Notes: generated from the letters alone by a model not told the origin. 64,000 bases of DNA from Allodiplogaster sudhausi (GCA_945643635.1 CALZFC010000161.1:124001-188000); one strand, 5' to 3'. Shown: positions 35,418 to 48,354, counted from the stretch's first letter. A program made the numbers and translations.

Positions 35418-36860
35418 TCTTTTTATTAGAAATTTTTGCAAACTTTGACAAGTGAGACATGTTTACAAGTAACATACCTAATACGTTACCGATGAATAGC
35501 TTTTAAATGTTACGTTCATTTTTGTGAGTTTGGCAATACTTACTTTAGCATATCGCGTGCTACTAGAGAGTATTCAGTTGTAATTAGTTTTACTTATATA
35601 TCAATTTTAAAGCCGCCTTGCTGAATGCGAACAGCTAAAACGCTCATTCGTTGCGTTTAGAAATTAATTTCATGTTATATTCACCGTTTGAAAGGATATG
35701 CGTGTGCTCGCGTATCAAAGCCGAGAAAGGAGGTGTGATTTAGAGAGACAGACGTGACTACAATGGAGACGAAAATTCAAATAGGCGCGCCAGAATTTGC
35801 TCTTCTTGAAATCTTGGCATCTAGGTTTATGAAGAACATACTAAAAGGAACGTCTACTTCGGGTGTGATAAAGAAGAAGAAAAAAAAACCTACTTTTATT
35901 TCTTTTTTCGTGTCTTAACATTAGTACAAAAGATGAAGGCTCTAGTCCTCTCGAGATTAGCAATGTCAGTTGTGTAGCGCAAAATCCTTCTTCTTTCGTG
36001 CTGTCTGCCAAATTGTACCCTTCAGCCTTGTGTGATATTCATGATAAACATGAATTTGTATATAAATTGCTTCGGCCTACTCGCTTCTACATGGTCGTCG
36101 GATTCCCACAAAAAGGAGCGAAATGGCCTGGTAAAGGTTAGCGACAGCTGCCTGCAGCTGTCGTTACATCAACATCTTTTCCTTATCTGCCAAGAAGCCA
36201 TGCAAAGGCGTTCTCTTGCCATACTGCGCGTAACAAAAAGAGAAACGTAACTATGCGCGAGACTGTCGCCGTATATTTTGTTAGTTACCTTTTAGTTCCA
36301 TACGGTTCAATTTTGAAGTAGAACTTAAACATATCGCAGCTGTTAACACACGCATTTTCCAATCGCCGTGCCTTTTCATGTTTAAAAGTTTAGCAAAGGT
36401 GATTCACTATGTGATTTCATGTTATTTTCATAGAATGATGACAATTTACATGCAATAAGTTCACATAAAAATTGCAACTCACTGGGAATGTGCATATTGT
36501 TTACCTGAAATGATGCCACTTTACGTTCAAACTGTTCATACAAAGTTAAATTTTCTGATTGTCAAACAAATGTCAAACATTTGTGCCCGATATTGACTGT
36601 GCTTACCGTTGTGACATTCACTGTCGCCTTCATTCGCGTTCGCAGGTGTATGATTTTGAATGTGAATTTTATTATTTGTTAATTTCTAGTCACCATGTAT
36701 TAAAACACCTTTTATTTCCATATGCTGCAATGACAATGCAAGACTTGTAAATTAATCCAAGAAAATTAGCGTATTGTAAATTAACGTATTTTGTAGACTT
36801 ACAGCAAAAAAGAAGAAGAAGAAAAGAGGTTGAAGAAACAAGAAGAAAGAAGAAGAAGCA

Positions 36861-39800
36861 ATGCATCTCGGTAACAACAAGTCGCAGCCGCAAGCGCGCG
36901 TGGCATGCGTCGCGGTCGCGGCGATCCAGATCGGCCTGCCCGTCATCGTCATACCGGCCATTCGCCGTCGCACTCTGCCGTACGACTGTCATTCATCTCT
37001 ACTGTCGGCATGTCACTTTTCAATTTGGTTTGCACAAAAAAATTTGTTTGTTTGAAACAACTATTGTTTCGTAGTAAGTCTGAAACAATATTGTTTGAGA
37101 TATCAAACAATGAAATTTTTTTTTTGATATCTGTATCATTGTTTCATTTTTTCGCAGAAATAAAACTATTTTTCAAACTATTTTTTTTCAAACTACACAA
37201 AAACAAAGAAATATTCATTTAGTGCCTCATACTTTGTCTTTTTTCAATATTTCCTCAAGGAAGCAGTAAAGAAATCAGTACTTGATTAAAAAAGGTCTTT
37301 AAAAGAAGGTGACAATTAAACGAGATATTCATCTCAACGAGATACTCAGCCACTTATAAGAATAGTGGAAATATTTTTATTTCCACTATTCTTATTTCTT
37401 CTATTACCTCGAGAATCCAATAAAGAAATAAATTTGTAATTAAAACGTGATATATTTTACTATTTTCCAGAATCTTTGTCGCAATGTGGATCGTCGCTCT
37501 GCTTCTCATGCCCCTCGCCCAGTGCGCTCTCTTCGTCTGGCGTCTGGCCGTCGGAAAGTGCTTGCCGACCAGCTTCAGAGAGTCTGGTAATTGTTTTTGG
37601 GAATGTCGAATGAGCAGAAATGGTGGGAAACTCAATTTAACAAAAAAAAAAGCTTCCATGTAACTAGGAGACACTACTATTGACGAGACGTGCTCTGACG
37701 TGTTCTGGACTAGTGGCAAGGTGTTTGTGGGAATAAATTGCAGACCTAGTACATGTTACCGTTTCTTCTCTATTACTGCCTTCCGAGGGAACTATTTTTC
37801 AATGTACTTGCGAGAGGAGATACTATTAGAGGGAAGGGGAGATTCTATTGAGGGAGTTTACTATTTTTCAATGTCATCGACTAAAAGTTTGCTAACAACA
37901 TTTTATTCTTTTATTTTATTTATTATAGCTCGGCCTCAATGGAATAATCACTGGAATATCCGTTTTATGGAAGATTTGGAATAAATTTGCAATAAGTTTA
38001 TTGGGAAATGCATCCCATGCCTCCAGAATATATTCTAGACACGTCTCGAGCCGAGGTATTAGACTAAAAGGGGGCACTATTGGAGGGGCGGGGGTTCTAC
38101 ATATTAAAGAGAAGGGTACTATTTTTCAATGGCCCTTTCAAGGGGAAGGGGGGGGTTATATTAGAGGGGAGGGGGTTCTAATGGAGGGAGAACAGCAATA
38201 GAGAAAATACGGTGTATTTATGTATATAGTGTAATAAAAACAGTAACAGCAATAAAACGATGAAAGACTCTGGAGAGGTATGATCGAGAAGAATATAATC
38301 GTATATTTGTTTAAATATAAATACATATATGTACATACTATGTGTGCATATTACGACGTTTTGATAATTTTTGCCTATCGTCAAGAAAGACAAACAGTGG
38401 AGTATTCGATAAATTATATGGGAAACTTTTCGGCTATACTGAAAAACTTCAATTTTCGACTAACTTTGAATTCCATCTTCTATGTAGATGCCAACATGCA
38501 TATACACTCGCTAAACCAAATAATATGTTTATGTACAAAATATATAGAATATATTCATTGCGCAGGCTATCAGCAGTACTTCCAAATCGTGCACGAGTTC
38601 GCGTACACGCTGTCCTCCTTGTGCGAGCTGCTCATCCTTGCCGAGCGATTCGTCGCGAGTCGGGCGCTCGATCGATACAAGAAGAGCGCACTCGGCGCTG
38701 TCACTGTCGCCTCCGGCATAGCTGTCTCGGTAAGTTCTTAATTAATTAATTAATTAATTATATATATATATATATTCATACTTATGTATTTATTTATTAA
38801 TCTTAAAACAATTCAATTCTTTATTTCTGCACGTGTCGCCTATAAGATACAATCTTATTTTATTGATCAATGCTAATTTTTAAATTTGCAAGGCAAAAGT
38901 AATGTAAATAATAGAATTGAATGAACAACAAGAGTTATGAAAATTTATTTGATTCACCATGATAAACATTTTATGAGAATGGGGAGTAAAATTATATGCA
39001 TAAAGCCGTTGTATAACAGTGCTGATTTCTAAAAGTGGAAATATCCTGTTTCAGAAAAAAAAAATGTTTGGCTTTGAAAAACCAAAAAGTTATTTCTCCA
39101 GATTGTCTTCAGCAGCTACATGAGCTACTTGTGCCACATCGGTTAGAAATTTTTATTGCATAATAATAAGTATTTCTTAGTTATTCCATTTTCAAAATTG
39201 CTTACGTTTTATTTATTGTATTATTTTTTTTTAAATTAACAACAAATAATATTCAGCGGCGCAAGAAGCAATCGCGATTCTTCTTGTCGTGCATCTCATG
39301 GACGTCACATCCGTACTTGTAATTGCGCATTACTTATATCTTGATTACTCTATACTTTTTTGGCACTCTAACCTGGTTCTTACATAGATTGAGGGTAAAC
39401 ACATTTTTTTTTCTTCTTCAGCTAAACATTGCTTTTCATCGTCACAGCAAGAGGCGATACGCTCTCCTACATGGCAAAGTCAATTTACGTGCTCGCTATC
39501 AGGTAAGCGTGATAAGTGTTACAAAACTATCTCTTTTTCTAGAAAATCACTTCAAAGGAGCGTTGACAGTTTGACACATTCATCACCTTTTCAAACAACA
39601 AATCATTCACTATAGGTCAAATTTTATTCAATCTGTGCCATGACGAACGTAGCAAAAGTTGCTAATATGAAAACTTGCTCCGTTTGATGTCTGCGATTAT
39701 ATTTTTTTATTCAGATGAGTGAGGTGCAGCAGCTCAATCGTTGTACGCTCAGCGTCAGCATAGCGAGCGGTGTACAAAAGTGCATCGCACAACTTTCAGG

Positions 39801-40237
39801 TGATCCAATAAAAAAAAAAATTATTTTCATCATTATTATTTCTCATTTTATATCAAATTAAAGTATATTTTCAACTGTTTTATTTAAAAAAAGATTATAA
39901 TCATCACTTTAAAAAGATTATAATCATTAAAGCTAACTTTAAAAAAAATCATTAAAAAATCCGCTTCTGCTTAGGCTATGCAATTCTCGCCGAATGGATG
40001 AAAGTTCAGCTGCCCTTTACGATTCCGTACTACGCCAACAATACATACTTTTACAGCGTTAGTTCGTTTCTTTAATTTTTTTTTAATTTTTTGACCATTC
40101 TGTTTTACGCAGTTTGTATAAAACAAACTATCTACGTGTATATTCTCATTTATTTACTCATCCATTTTCCTGCTCATTTTCCAGTGCTTGACCATCAACT
40201 CAGGCGTCTGCGTCTGGCTCTTCGCCTACAAGCACAG
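36861..40237 (+). pseudogene. Sra/Srab-like chemoreceptor copy (receptor B, right)
   Basis: Exons: 36861-37007, 37471-37586, 38566-38729, 39102-39141, 39257-39318, 39422-39502, 39715-39799, 39975-40057, 40185-40237. Lengths and phases match A and C (116, 164, 40, 81, 85+83=168, 53). Motifs: IQIGLP in helix 1, HEFAYTLSSLCELLILAERF in helix 3, RYQ, MSEVQQLNR. Compared with A and C, exon 1 lacks a net 8 bp after VIVIPA (near 36958), which shifts the frame; FAVALCRTTVIHLYCR follows in another frame. The last exon, encoding the tail, is not found before the arm ends. Reading past exon 9 meets a stop within 15 codons. Likely dead, though recently duplicated. Confidence 0.78.
37780..38180. repeat. 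irregular C-rich repeats in receptor B intron 2 (right)
   Basis: Mirror copy of the repeats at 32560-32960, with the same cores on the opposite strand. Confidence 0.55.
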
Positions 40238-40839
40238 GCAAATCCAATACAGTTGTTTTGAAATAGAGATAGAGCGATAATAATAGTGAAAAGAGGGACG
40301 ATCACGAAAAACGTAATTAATGCTTGTTCGAATTGCCGCTTTCACCATGCGAGCAGGCACTCTCATTCTCATTGTGCTATTTTGAATGTTTGCATAAACC
40401 CTACGGTACTCCAGCGCTAAGTAAAAACGCTAATCAACCGCAACGCAACCATTTTGGAATTTAGGACGCCGATAATTTTGGGATTTAGAATGACAAACAG
40501 TTTTCAAATTGCCATTATGCAAGATGACAAATAGTTGGCAAATTGCCGTTATGCTTAATGTGGCGTCGGCCCAATCCTATCGTATTATATAATGATACCG
40601 GTAATTCAAAAAAAAAATTAAATTTTTGCGCAATTTTTTTCAAAACATCTTTTTCCCGCCTTGTAGCAGCCCACGATGACCAAACTTTATTAGCGCTGCT
40701 GGAGGTCCGTGAAAACACTACGTCAAAATAGCACGCTTGACTTTGTTATGTCACATAATGTTTCGTTGATAGGCCTCTTTTTAATGGGCTTTCTGGTTAT
40801 TGTTCGAAATATAATGAATTTGGTTAATAATTGTCTATG

Positions 40840-41726
40840 TGAACTTCAGATTCACCCATCACATTTCCATTGTTTTGTCGTGCATCGCCACATTCAGGGC
40901 ATACTTCAGATTCACCTATCACATTTCCATTGTTTTGTCGTGCGGCGCCAGATACAGCTCCAACTTCAGATTCACGTGTCACATTTCCATTGTTTTGTCG
41001 TGCGGCGCCACATTCAGCGCCAACTTCAGATTCACCCATAACATTTCCATTGTTTTGTCGTGCGGCGTCAGATGCAGCGCCAACTTCAGATTCACAGATC
41101 ACATTTCCATTGTTTTGTCGTGCGGCGCCAGATTCAGCACCAACTTCAGATTCACCCATCACATTTCCATTGTTTTGTCGTGCGGCGCCACATTCAGCGC
41201 CTACTTCAGATTCACCCATCACATTTCCATTGTTTTGTCGTGCGGCGCCACATTCAGCGCCTACTTCAGATTCACCCATCACATTTCTATTGTTTTGTCG
41301 TGCGGCGCCAGATACAGCGCCAACTTCAGATTCACGTGTCTTATTTCCATTGTTTTGTCGTTCGGCGCCAGATTCAGCGCCTACTTCAGATTCACCCATC
41401 ACATTTGAATTGTTTTGTCGTCCGGCGCCACATTCAGCGCCAACTTCAGATTCACCTATCACATTTCCATTGTTTTGTCGTGCGGCGCCACATTCAGCGC
41501 CTACTTCAGATTCACCCATCACATTTCCATTGTTTTGTCGTGCGGCGCCAGATTCAGCACCTACTTCAGATTCACAGATCACATTTCCATTGTTTTGTCG
41601 TGCGGCGCCACATTCAGCGCCAACTTCAGATTCACCCATCACATTTCCATTGTTTTGTCGTGCGGCGTCAGATGCAGCGCCAACTTCAGATTCACAGATC
41701 ACATTTCCATTGTTTTGTCGTGCGGC
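40840..41726 (-). repeat. 60-bp minisatellite (right arm)
   Basis: Mirror copy of the array at 29015-29901 with the same unit number and very few base differences. Confidence 0.92.
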
Positions 41727-42149
41727 GATTATATGGCGTCTTTGATAGAGTTTTCTAGCTGATCGAAGAAGATGGAGGATATTCCTAGGGTAACGAGAGA
41801 GCCTGGTGCTAAGAGTTCGAAGAGGGACAGTACTCGATATGATATCTCTTACGATGGTGGAAAATACATTATATAGGGCATCCAAATCGGTGTAAGGCTC
41901 CAGCAAGGAAGACCAGTTACGAGAAAGCAGAATGGAATTGGCAAGGTTGAAGTCAGCTTTATTGTAATCAGGGAAGATTCGCTTTTTAATCTCAGGCCGT
42001 AGGAGGGAGATGTCACACGTTACCAAGCAATGATCAAGAGTTGGAAGCGGAGGAAGTACCTTGCAACCCTTTGCGAGGTCAGGATTTGTAGTGAAGATCA
42101 AATCAAGAATGCTATTGAGTCTAGTTGGTTGCGAGACAAGCTGTGAGAG
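41727..42149 (-). mobile_element. CR1/Jockey-type LINE fragment (right arm)
   Basis: Mirror copy of the fragment at 28592-29014, cut at the arm end. Confidence 0.8.
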
Positions 42150-42449
42150 TGCATTCATCATCAAAGAATGAGGAAAGCAGGATGCCTTAGAAGAATTCCG
42201 TATCATTTCAACATGCTACCTTCTTCCAGATCGGATGATTCCGCCGTTTCGGAAGCTCAGCAGAGGTCCTGTCGGCTTTCCTTTCCCGTTGCCTTTAATC
42301 ACTGAAGATTCTTTTTAAATTTTGCCATCCCAATACAATATAATACAATGATATCTATTAAAGGTGCATATTTTCATTGTTTTATAAAATTTAAGTGTGT
42401 TTTTATGATTACATGGGAATTATTAAATATAATTCGAACGTGTTTTTGT
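42148..42449 (+). repeat. 302-bp direct repeat, right copy
   Basis: Same orientation as the copy at 27319-27620. It starts at the exact arm breakpoint with 2 bp shared (ag) and ends where unrelated sequence begins (caattaatatcc). Confidence 0.9.
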
Positions 42450-42542
42450 CAATTAATATCCGATTTTTCGGAATTTTGTGCTATGTTATATCTGATCAAG
42501 CCACTGCGATAAACACATACATACATACATCATCGACTTGGC

Positions 42543-45500
42543 TCATTGCCAGCTCTGCCTGAGCTGCTCAAAGTACTGGTCGGCGACAACTTTTTTGTCG
42601 TGTTCGGCCGAGTCCCACGACTGGTAGTGCTGTTGCGGCGTCTCTTGCGGGCCGAGCAGCCGGAGCCAACAGCCACGCCACTTCTCAACGATCGTCTGCC
42701 GTATGCGTCTATGTAGATATAGGCTATTATTGATTGATAAAATAAGGTATTGATTAATTTGGTCAAATATTTATTGAACACTTTTGTCTAATAGTTACTG
42801 ATTACTTTTGTCCAATAATTATCGATTACTTTTCTCTAATAGTTACTGCTTACATTTGCCAAATGATTATTGCTTATGTATGTATCTCAAATTGTTATTG
42901 ATTTTTTTTGTCAAGAAGTTGTTGACTACTTTTTTCAATCAGTTATGAATAATTTGTCAAATAGTCATTAATAACTTTTGTCAAATAGTAATTGAATATT
43001 TTATAAATACATATAACAAACACCATTCTCATTAATTTAATACATATATGCACTTTTTGTCAAGATCAAAGGAATGCAAGAGTGCAAAATGCAAGAGTCG
43101 CTACAATCTTCAGCACACTCGTGAGATAAGAGTTTCAAGCACGAACACCAATTCCCATACAGAATTTTTTTTGCACGCCTTCGAAAGGTAACATGTCGTG
43201 TATCATTTGACCTTGAAAATATTTTGGACTTGGCTAATGGAAAAGATAAGAAATAGTTCAACGTGTAAACGGTATTGGAGCAAACTAGAAACTACTGGAA
43301 AAGTTGCCAATGAGCCAAATTAGCGAATAATGACGTGAGAAAAAAAAACGAAAGAAAACCTGTGCTTTAGCATGAAGATGCAAGCGCAGACGCATGCATT
43401 AAACGTGTGAAGCTGGAAATGTTTAAGATTTATATCTTTATTCGTGTATTGATTGTTCGTTGAATTAACGTTATTCGCATTCTTTACAGTACATCTTATA
43501 TGTACATATATTTGAGTCAATAAAAAATTGGCTTCTCTATCTTTTTATTCTTCATTATGCTTATTTTTTTTGGAACAGTCCTCGCTTTTAACAGAAAAAA
43601 ATATTAAGATGCTGGCTTGACAATTTACTTAGAGACCGCAGATTATTTTCCCAAACCCTCTTGAAAATGTAAATGAGGACTGTTTTTGGGGAGTTTAGGT
43701 GATCAGAAAACGATTTCTAAAATCAGAATCTCACGAAAGTTTGAAATTATCTTACAAAAACGCCTTTAAAAAATGCGAATTCCTACAGTAAGCCCGTTAC
43801 GTATCTCAATGGGCCAAACGAAGTTCGGCTGATCAGATGCTCGAACCAGACGATAGTAGTTTTGCTCAGAGATGCAAGTTGGCCCAACTTTTTTGGGCCC
43901 GGCCGGCCCTTAGGGCCCAAAATCTCGGCCCGGCCCACCCGCGGGTTTCGGGCCCTGGAATTTTGGGCCCGGCCGATCCGATTATTTAAAAATGTCAAAT
44001 TCCAATTTTAATTCGTCATTTTCTTAGCGAAACTTACTTTTTTTTAACTTCCCGTTCAAAAGGCTTCTCATTTATTTGATTCTGAAGCGGAATACGACTC
44101 CTGAACTTCAAAATTACTCATGATCAACAAGAATTCGGTCGGTCATGAGCATGTTCGCTAGCATATTTTCGAAAAACGGGCTCAATCGGGCCCAGGGCCG
44201 GGCCCTAGGTTGGGCCCGGCCCGGCCCGGCCCCACAGGGCCTTGAAAATTTGGGCCGGCCGGCCCTTGCATCTCTGGTTCTGCATTAATTCCTATTAATT
44301 TTCCATTCTTTTGCTTTTTTAAATCTTATTTTATATCCGGTTAATCTCCATGATCATTCTTCTAAGTGCTTTCACACCCTCAAATCACCTCTATCGAAGT
44401 GGTTAATTATTTCGACTAAAAAATAGCCACATAATCAACGACAATTCACTATCGCCTCGCAGAATCTCGGTCATAATCTACATAGGTAAACTGGCGGATG
44501 TCTTCTATCATAAAATGATGTTTAAAAATCCCGAGGATATCTGGGATACATATTAAATCGTTATAACTGGGAAAAACCTAGAAGCGGAACTATTGTTCGA
44601 GGGAAATTTTTCCTGTTTGCTGGAAATATACGAACAAAAAAATCAGTGTACTGAATCAAGATTGGTTTTAAGTATAATCTACCTGCAAGAATCGATCAGG
44701 GAAAATAAACGAAATGGAACGTAAAAATAAGCTTGAACCTGTTTCAGCTAGAAACTATCTATCAATCATATTTCCTTATCGGCTCGCAGAAGTTCGACAA
44801 GAAACAGCCAAGCTATCACAAAACATGCCATCTAATATGAAATTAAAATAAGAAACCCAGAGATTGCGAATGAGCCAAATTATAGTTGAAAAACTGAAAA
44901 AGCCGAGCTCACGGAAAAAAACTTCTAATGATGTTTTCTCAGCGTAGTGCCCGTGTATGCAAGACAGAATAGCGCACAACACTTTGCAAAACCTTCCTTC
45001 AAAATAGTGACAAAAAGATTCTTGACAAGTTAACCGACAAGCTGCAAAAAAGAATAAAAAGTTGTAGAACAAGCTCTCTTCAAAAATTTGAATTTATCAG
45101 TCCGAACTTGACAAATTCCGTTAATTCAGTTACGGTAGGTTGACCCAGTTTTGTGTTATGTCACTCTTTTATTCTGCGGTCTCTAAATTTGCTCAATCAT
45201 AGGCGAGATAATGGACTATTGTGTAAATGAGGGGAAAAATCACATGATCTCTTTGAAAAAGGAAGGCATTTAAGAACCAGATCGCCGGCTTTTTTGAGAG
45301 TTAAAATGCAAATTGAATCAAAAAAGAGTGACCGATTGGTGTGCGTTTATTCATGGATCATGGACAAACTAACTAGCTATTTATTTTAAGCCCTAATATA
45401 AACTAGCCGAGTAAAAGTAGACATTGACGAGATAGAAGGCAGGCTTCCACGGCAGTTTCACATCGAGAATGTCGAGGATCAGCGCGACGCCCGCCAACTG

Positions 45501-47196
45501 CGCGACGCACTTGTTGGCCGCGCTCACGACACTCACGTAGAGCGCGCATCGGTTCAGGCTCACCACTTCGGACATCTACATATACTTTCAAAGTTCAAAT
45601 TTGAAGTATAGTGGTCATTTTACTATACTTCAAATTTGAGGATTTATCATTTTGCCCATTCATTTCTCAATGCATAGAGTTAAAGTAATTACTCCATTAT
45701 TACTGTTTTATTCTAGTCAATCGGAATTTTTTGAGCTATTCTTTTTCAGGTCACATATTAGACTATTTTCCAAAACGCTTCTTCTTACTTCTAATTCTAA
45801 GATATGTATGCAAAAAAAAACCCAAAAATCTGCACCTACAATGATGTCAGCACATAAAGGATCAGCAAGTGCAAACTTGCATCACTTGAATAGCGGCTCA
45901 AATTAAAGCTTATGAAAATAAGCAAATGTTAGCAAGAGAGGGAGAGAGAGAAGAGAGAGATTAGTGAGAAATAGAGATAGCGCGAGAGAGAGAAAGAAAA
46001 AGAGGCAGAGAGAGCGAGAGAGAGCAAAAGAAAGAGAGGCAGAGAGAGGGATTGAATGAGAGAGAGAGAGAGAGAGAAAGAGAGAGCCTGACACAAACCT
46101 GATAACGAGAGTTCAAGCTGACGCGGCCATACTGCAGCAGATAGCGCTTCCTGCTGTACTGATGAAGCAAAAGGCTCATCTGAAAAATGTCATTTTGAAT
46201 TCGCGCCATTTCCCCTGAACAAGGGGCCATAGAACATACGCATAATTTTTGTGGTGACTAGTAATATTCAGTAGAAGAGAAAAAAACGGATTAGGTTGAG
46301 CTGCATGTTTCATCCATAAGAGTTGTATTTTGTATATACGATGAGATAAAAATCCTTTTATATGCTCTAATCTTTGCCAGAAACTACGCACGGAAATAAA
46401 TACTCAATGAATAAAATGCAAAGAGGATTTAAAAAATTATTATTTCTTTGTGAAAAAAGAAAACTAACAACGATGACGGAGACGTCCACACAGGTGATGC
46501 AGACAATTGATGCGATGGTGCTGTTGCCTGCGAAAGAAAGAAGAGATAGAAAAGATTCTCGATATACATATTCTTATCTTTTTATCTCTCATTTTTTGTC
46601 GTAATTTTTTAATTAAAGTTTTCTTTTGCTTCCTCTTGCCTTTTTTTATGAATATATGCATACGTGTATAAAAATAATTTTAAAAAATAATACAATTGCA
46701 TTTATATGTAAGTGAAATGCGTTACATAAATATTAATAATGTGCTATATACTCTAAATGCAAATATCAGTATGCGCATCAGTCCGCCGCCCAATAGACTC
46801 TCATTTGCGCGTGTGCTGCTGTTTTCGCGCACAGCTTAATTGTATTATTTTCACGCACCGGCTATCCCAAAAATGGACTATTTCTCACCATAGTGACAGA
46901 AATAGCTGAAGGCGACGCTTGCGAGCAGCTGCAAAGAAAAGGATACGATAAACAATCCTTTAATCTGCACGTTGTGGATGATGCCAATGTATTAGGCAAT
47001 TTTTCACATTCATATCTCTCCTATCTCTCCCGATCTCTCTCTCCCTCTCTCTCTGTCGAGCCACTCTCTCGCTCTCTCTCTCTCTCTGTCGATCACTCTC
47101 TCCCTTTTTCTCTGTCTCGTTTTCCGTCTCTCTCTCTCTCTCTCTCTTCCTCTCTCTCTCTTCCTCTCTCTTTCTGGATCTGCATCCGTCTCTCTT

Positions 47197-47227
<31 letters not shown>

Positions 47228-48354
47228 CTCTAAAACATACCGCAGCTCCGAGCATGGCAACGAGAGCGAACGAGCTCCTCGCCGACGTCGTGTACCTGTC
47301 GAGGAGTTGGCTCGCGACGAATCTCTCAATGATCACGAGCATCTCCACGAATGATGACATCCCGTACGCGACTTCATGCGTGAAGAAGAAGAAGTTCTGA
47401 GCGCCTAAAATGATTTCGGAGAAAAATTGGTTCAATTTTATTGTTTTCCATTCATTTTATTTTAACTTTTTAATAGCTTAATGCTATCAGATATAACATA
47501 GCCTACAATCGTTTAGTTCGATAAGATATGTATAATATATACAACAATTGTATAATTTGATAATATATAGAATAGCCTGCGTTATTGAAGCAATAGGACG
47601 TTTGCTTTCATAGAATGCTCTTACAATTAGCTTTGTTCGGGGAAGGAAAAATAGATCTAAAAGCAACAAAAATGAAAACAAAACTAAAGTAAAAAAAAAC
47701 AACAACAAAAACAAAAATAAATTGCGATAATTGCCTGGCTCAGTGAAGCTGAGCGGAATGCAGCTGCCAGTCGAAGATCGCCACACGAAGAATGTGAACT
47801 GGATGATCGGCATGGCCAGCAGCGCGCTCAGCCACGTCAGGAGGAGAATGCTGATTCGGAATTGGTATAGAACGGAATAAAAATGAGACTATTCATCTGC
47901 ATATGTTTGTCTCTTAAACAAAGCAAAGCATTTGCAGCAAAAAAAAACAGTTTTTAAGTTTTTTTTCAATAATATACAATGCCCCAAAAATATGTGTATA
48001 TCTCGTTCACAAAAAAAAAAGATTCCCCTCAAAGCACCTGCCTTTCAGGAGATCAATATTCTCATGTTGTCAACCATTTTATCAACAAATCTGGTAATTA
48101 GTCACTCTTTCTCTATTCTTTCTCGGCGCTCCTTTCCCCGCTTCTTCAACAACACTCATTGCCTCTTCGACTGACCGACAGTGCGCGTGGATGGCGCCGA
48201 GACGTGTCAGCTCGACGGCGAACACAACGAGTGCGGGGAAGGCGAGGAGCGGCAGGCCGAGCTGGAAGACGGCGAGAAGGCGGCATGAGACGGCCTCTGT
48301 CTCGTTGTTATGAAGCAGCAAGGAAGAAGAAGACGATTCGGACGATGTCTCCAT
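42543..48354 (-). CDS. Sra/Srab-like chemoreceptor (receptor C)
   Basis: Predicted seven-transmembrane receptor of 341 residues. Exons: 48176-48354, 47735-47850, 47241-47404, 46889-46928, 46469-46527, 46099-46179, 45408-45575, 43360-43412, 42543-42708; all phases fit, no internal stop. Exon 1 gives a Ser-rich N-terminus, then FQLGLPLLAFPALVVFAVEL (helix 1). Exon 3 has FTHEVAYGMSS...IIERFVAS. Exon 6 ends SLNSRYQ. Exon 7 begins MSEVVSLNR. Exon 8 gives HTFNACVCACIFMLKHR (helix 7), and the tail ends YFEQLRQSWQ. Introns 2 and 7 appear to use GC donors (cag/gcaatt, tcg/gctagt). Intron 7 holds a hAT-like MITE. The match of exon lengths with receptor A supports the model; the long last introns are the weakest part. 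Confidence 0.78.
42760..43010. repeat. degenerate ~30-bp repeats
   Basis: Roughly eight copies of a unit like aatagttactgattactttt gtc (about 30 bp), in the last intron of receptor C. Confidence 0.6.
43867..44276. mobile_element. hAT-like MITE, 410 bp
   Basis: The ends are cagagatgcaag and cttgcatctctg, an inverted pair of the form typical of hAT termini. Inside are long inverted stretches rich in gggcccggcc. The flanking 8 bp are gttttgct (43859-43866) and gttctgca (44277-44284), six of eight identical, as expected for an aged hAT target duplication. No coding capacity. It lies in intron 7 of receptor C. Confidence 0.75.
44285..45400. other. intron 7 of receptor C, no further feature
   Basis: AT-rich, without recognisable coding or RNA signals. 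Confidence 0.5.
45937..46087. repeat. GA microsatellite
   Basis: Imperfect (GA)n tract just downstream of receptor C exon 6, in intron 6. Confidence 0.85.
47020..47232. repeat. CT microsatellite
   Basis: Long imperfect (CT)n tract starting 9 bp from the donor of receptor C exon 3. Confidence 0.85.

Larger units (their letters stand above)
35418..42149 (-). repeat. right arm of a 6.7-kb inverted repeat
   Basis: Mirror image of the left arm. It ends inside the LINE fragment at ctgtgagag and is followed, with a 2-bp overlap (ag), by the second copy of the 302-bp repeat. The left arm continues naturally into LINE sequence for at least some 25 bp beyond the matching point, so this arm is probably the derived copy. 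Confidence 0.97.

Noticed and set aside
43867..44276. CpG island or structural RNA from the GC-rich patch
   Set aside because: Inverted ends and the flanking near-duplication explain it better as a MITE.
46893..47435. Frames rich in Ser-Leu or Arg-Glu over GA/CT tracts
   Set aside because: Simple-sequence translation; the true exon of receptor C in this area is 47241-47404.
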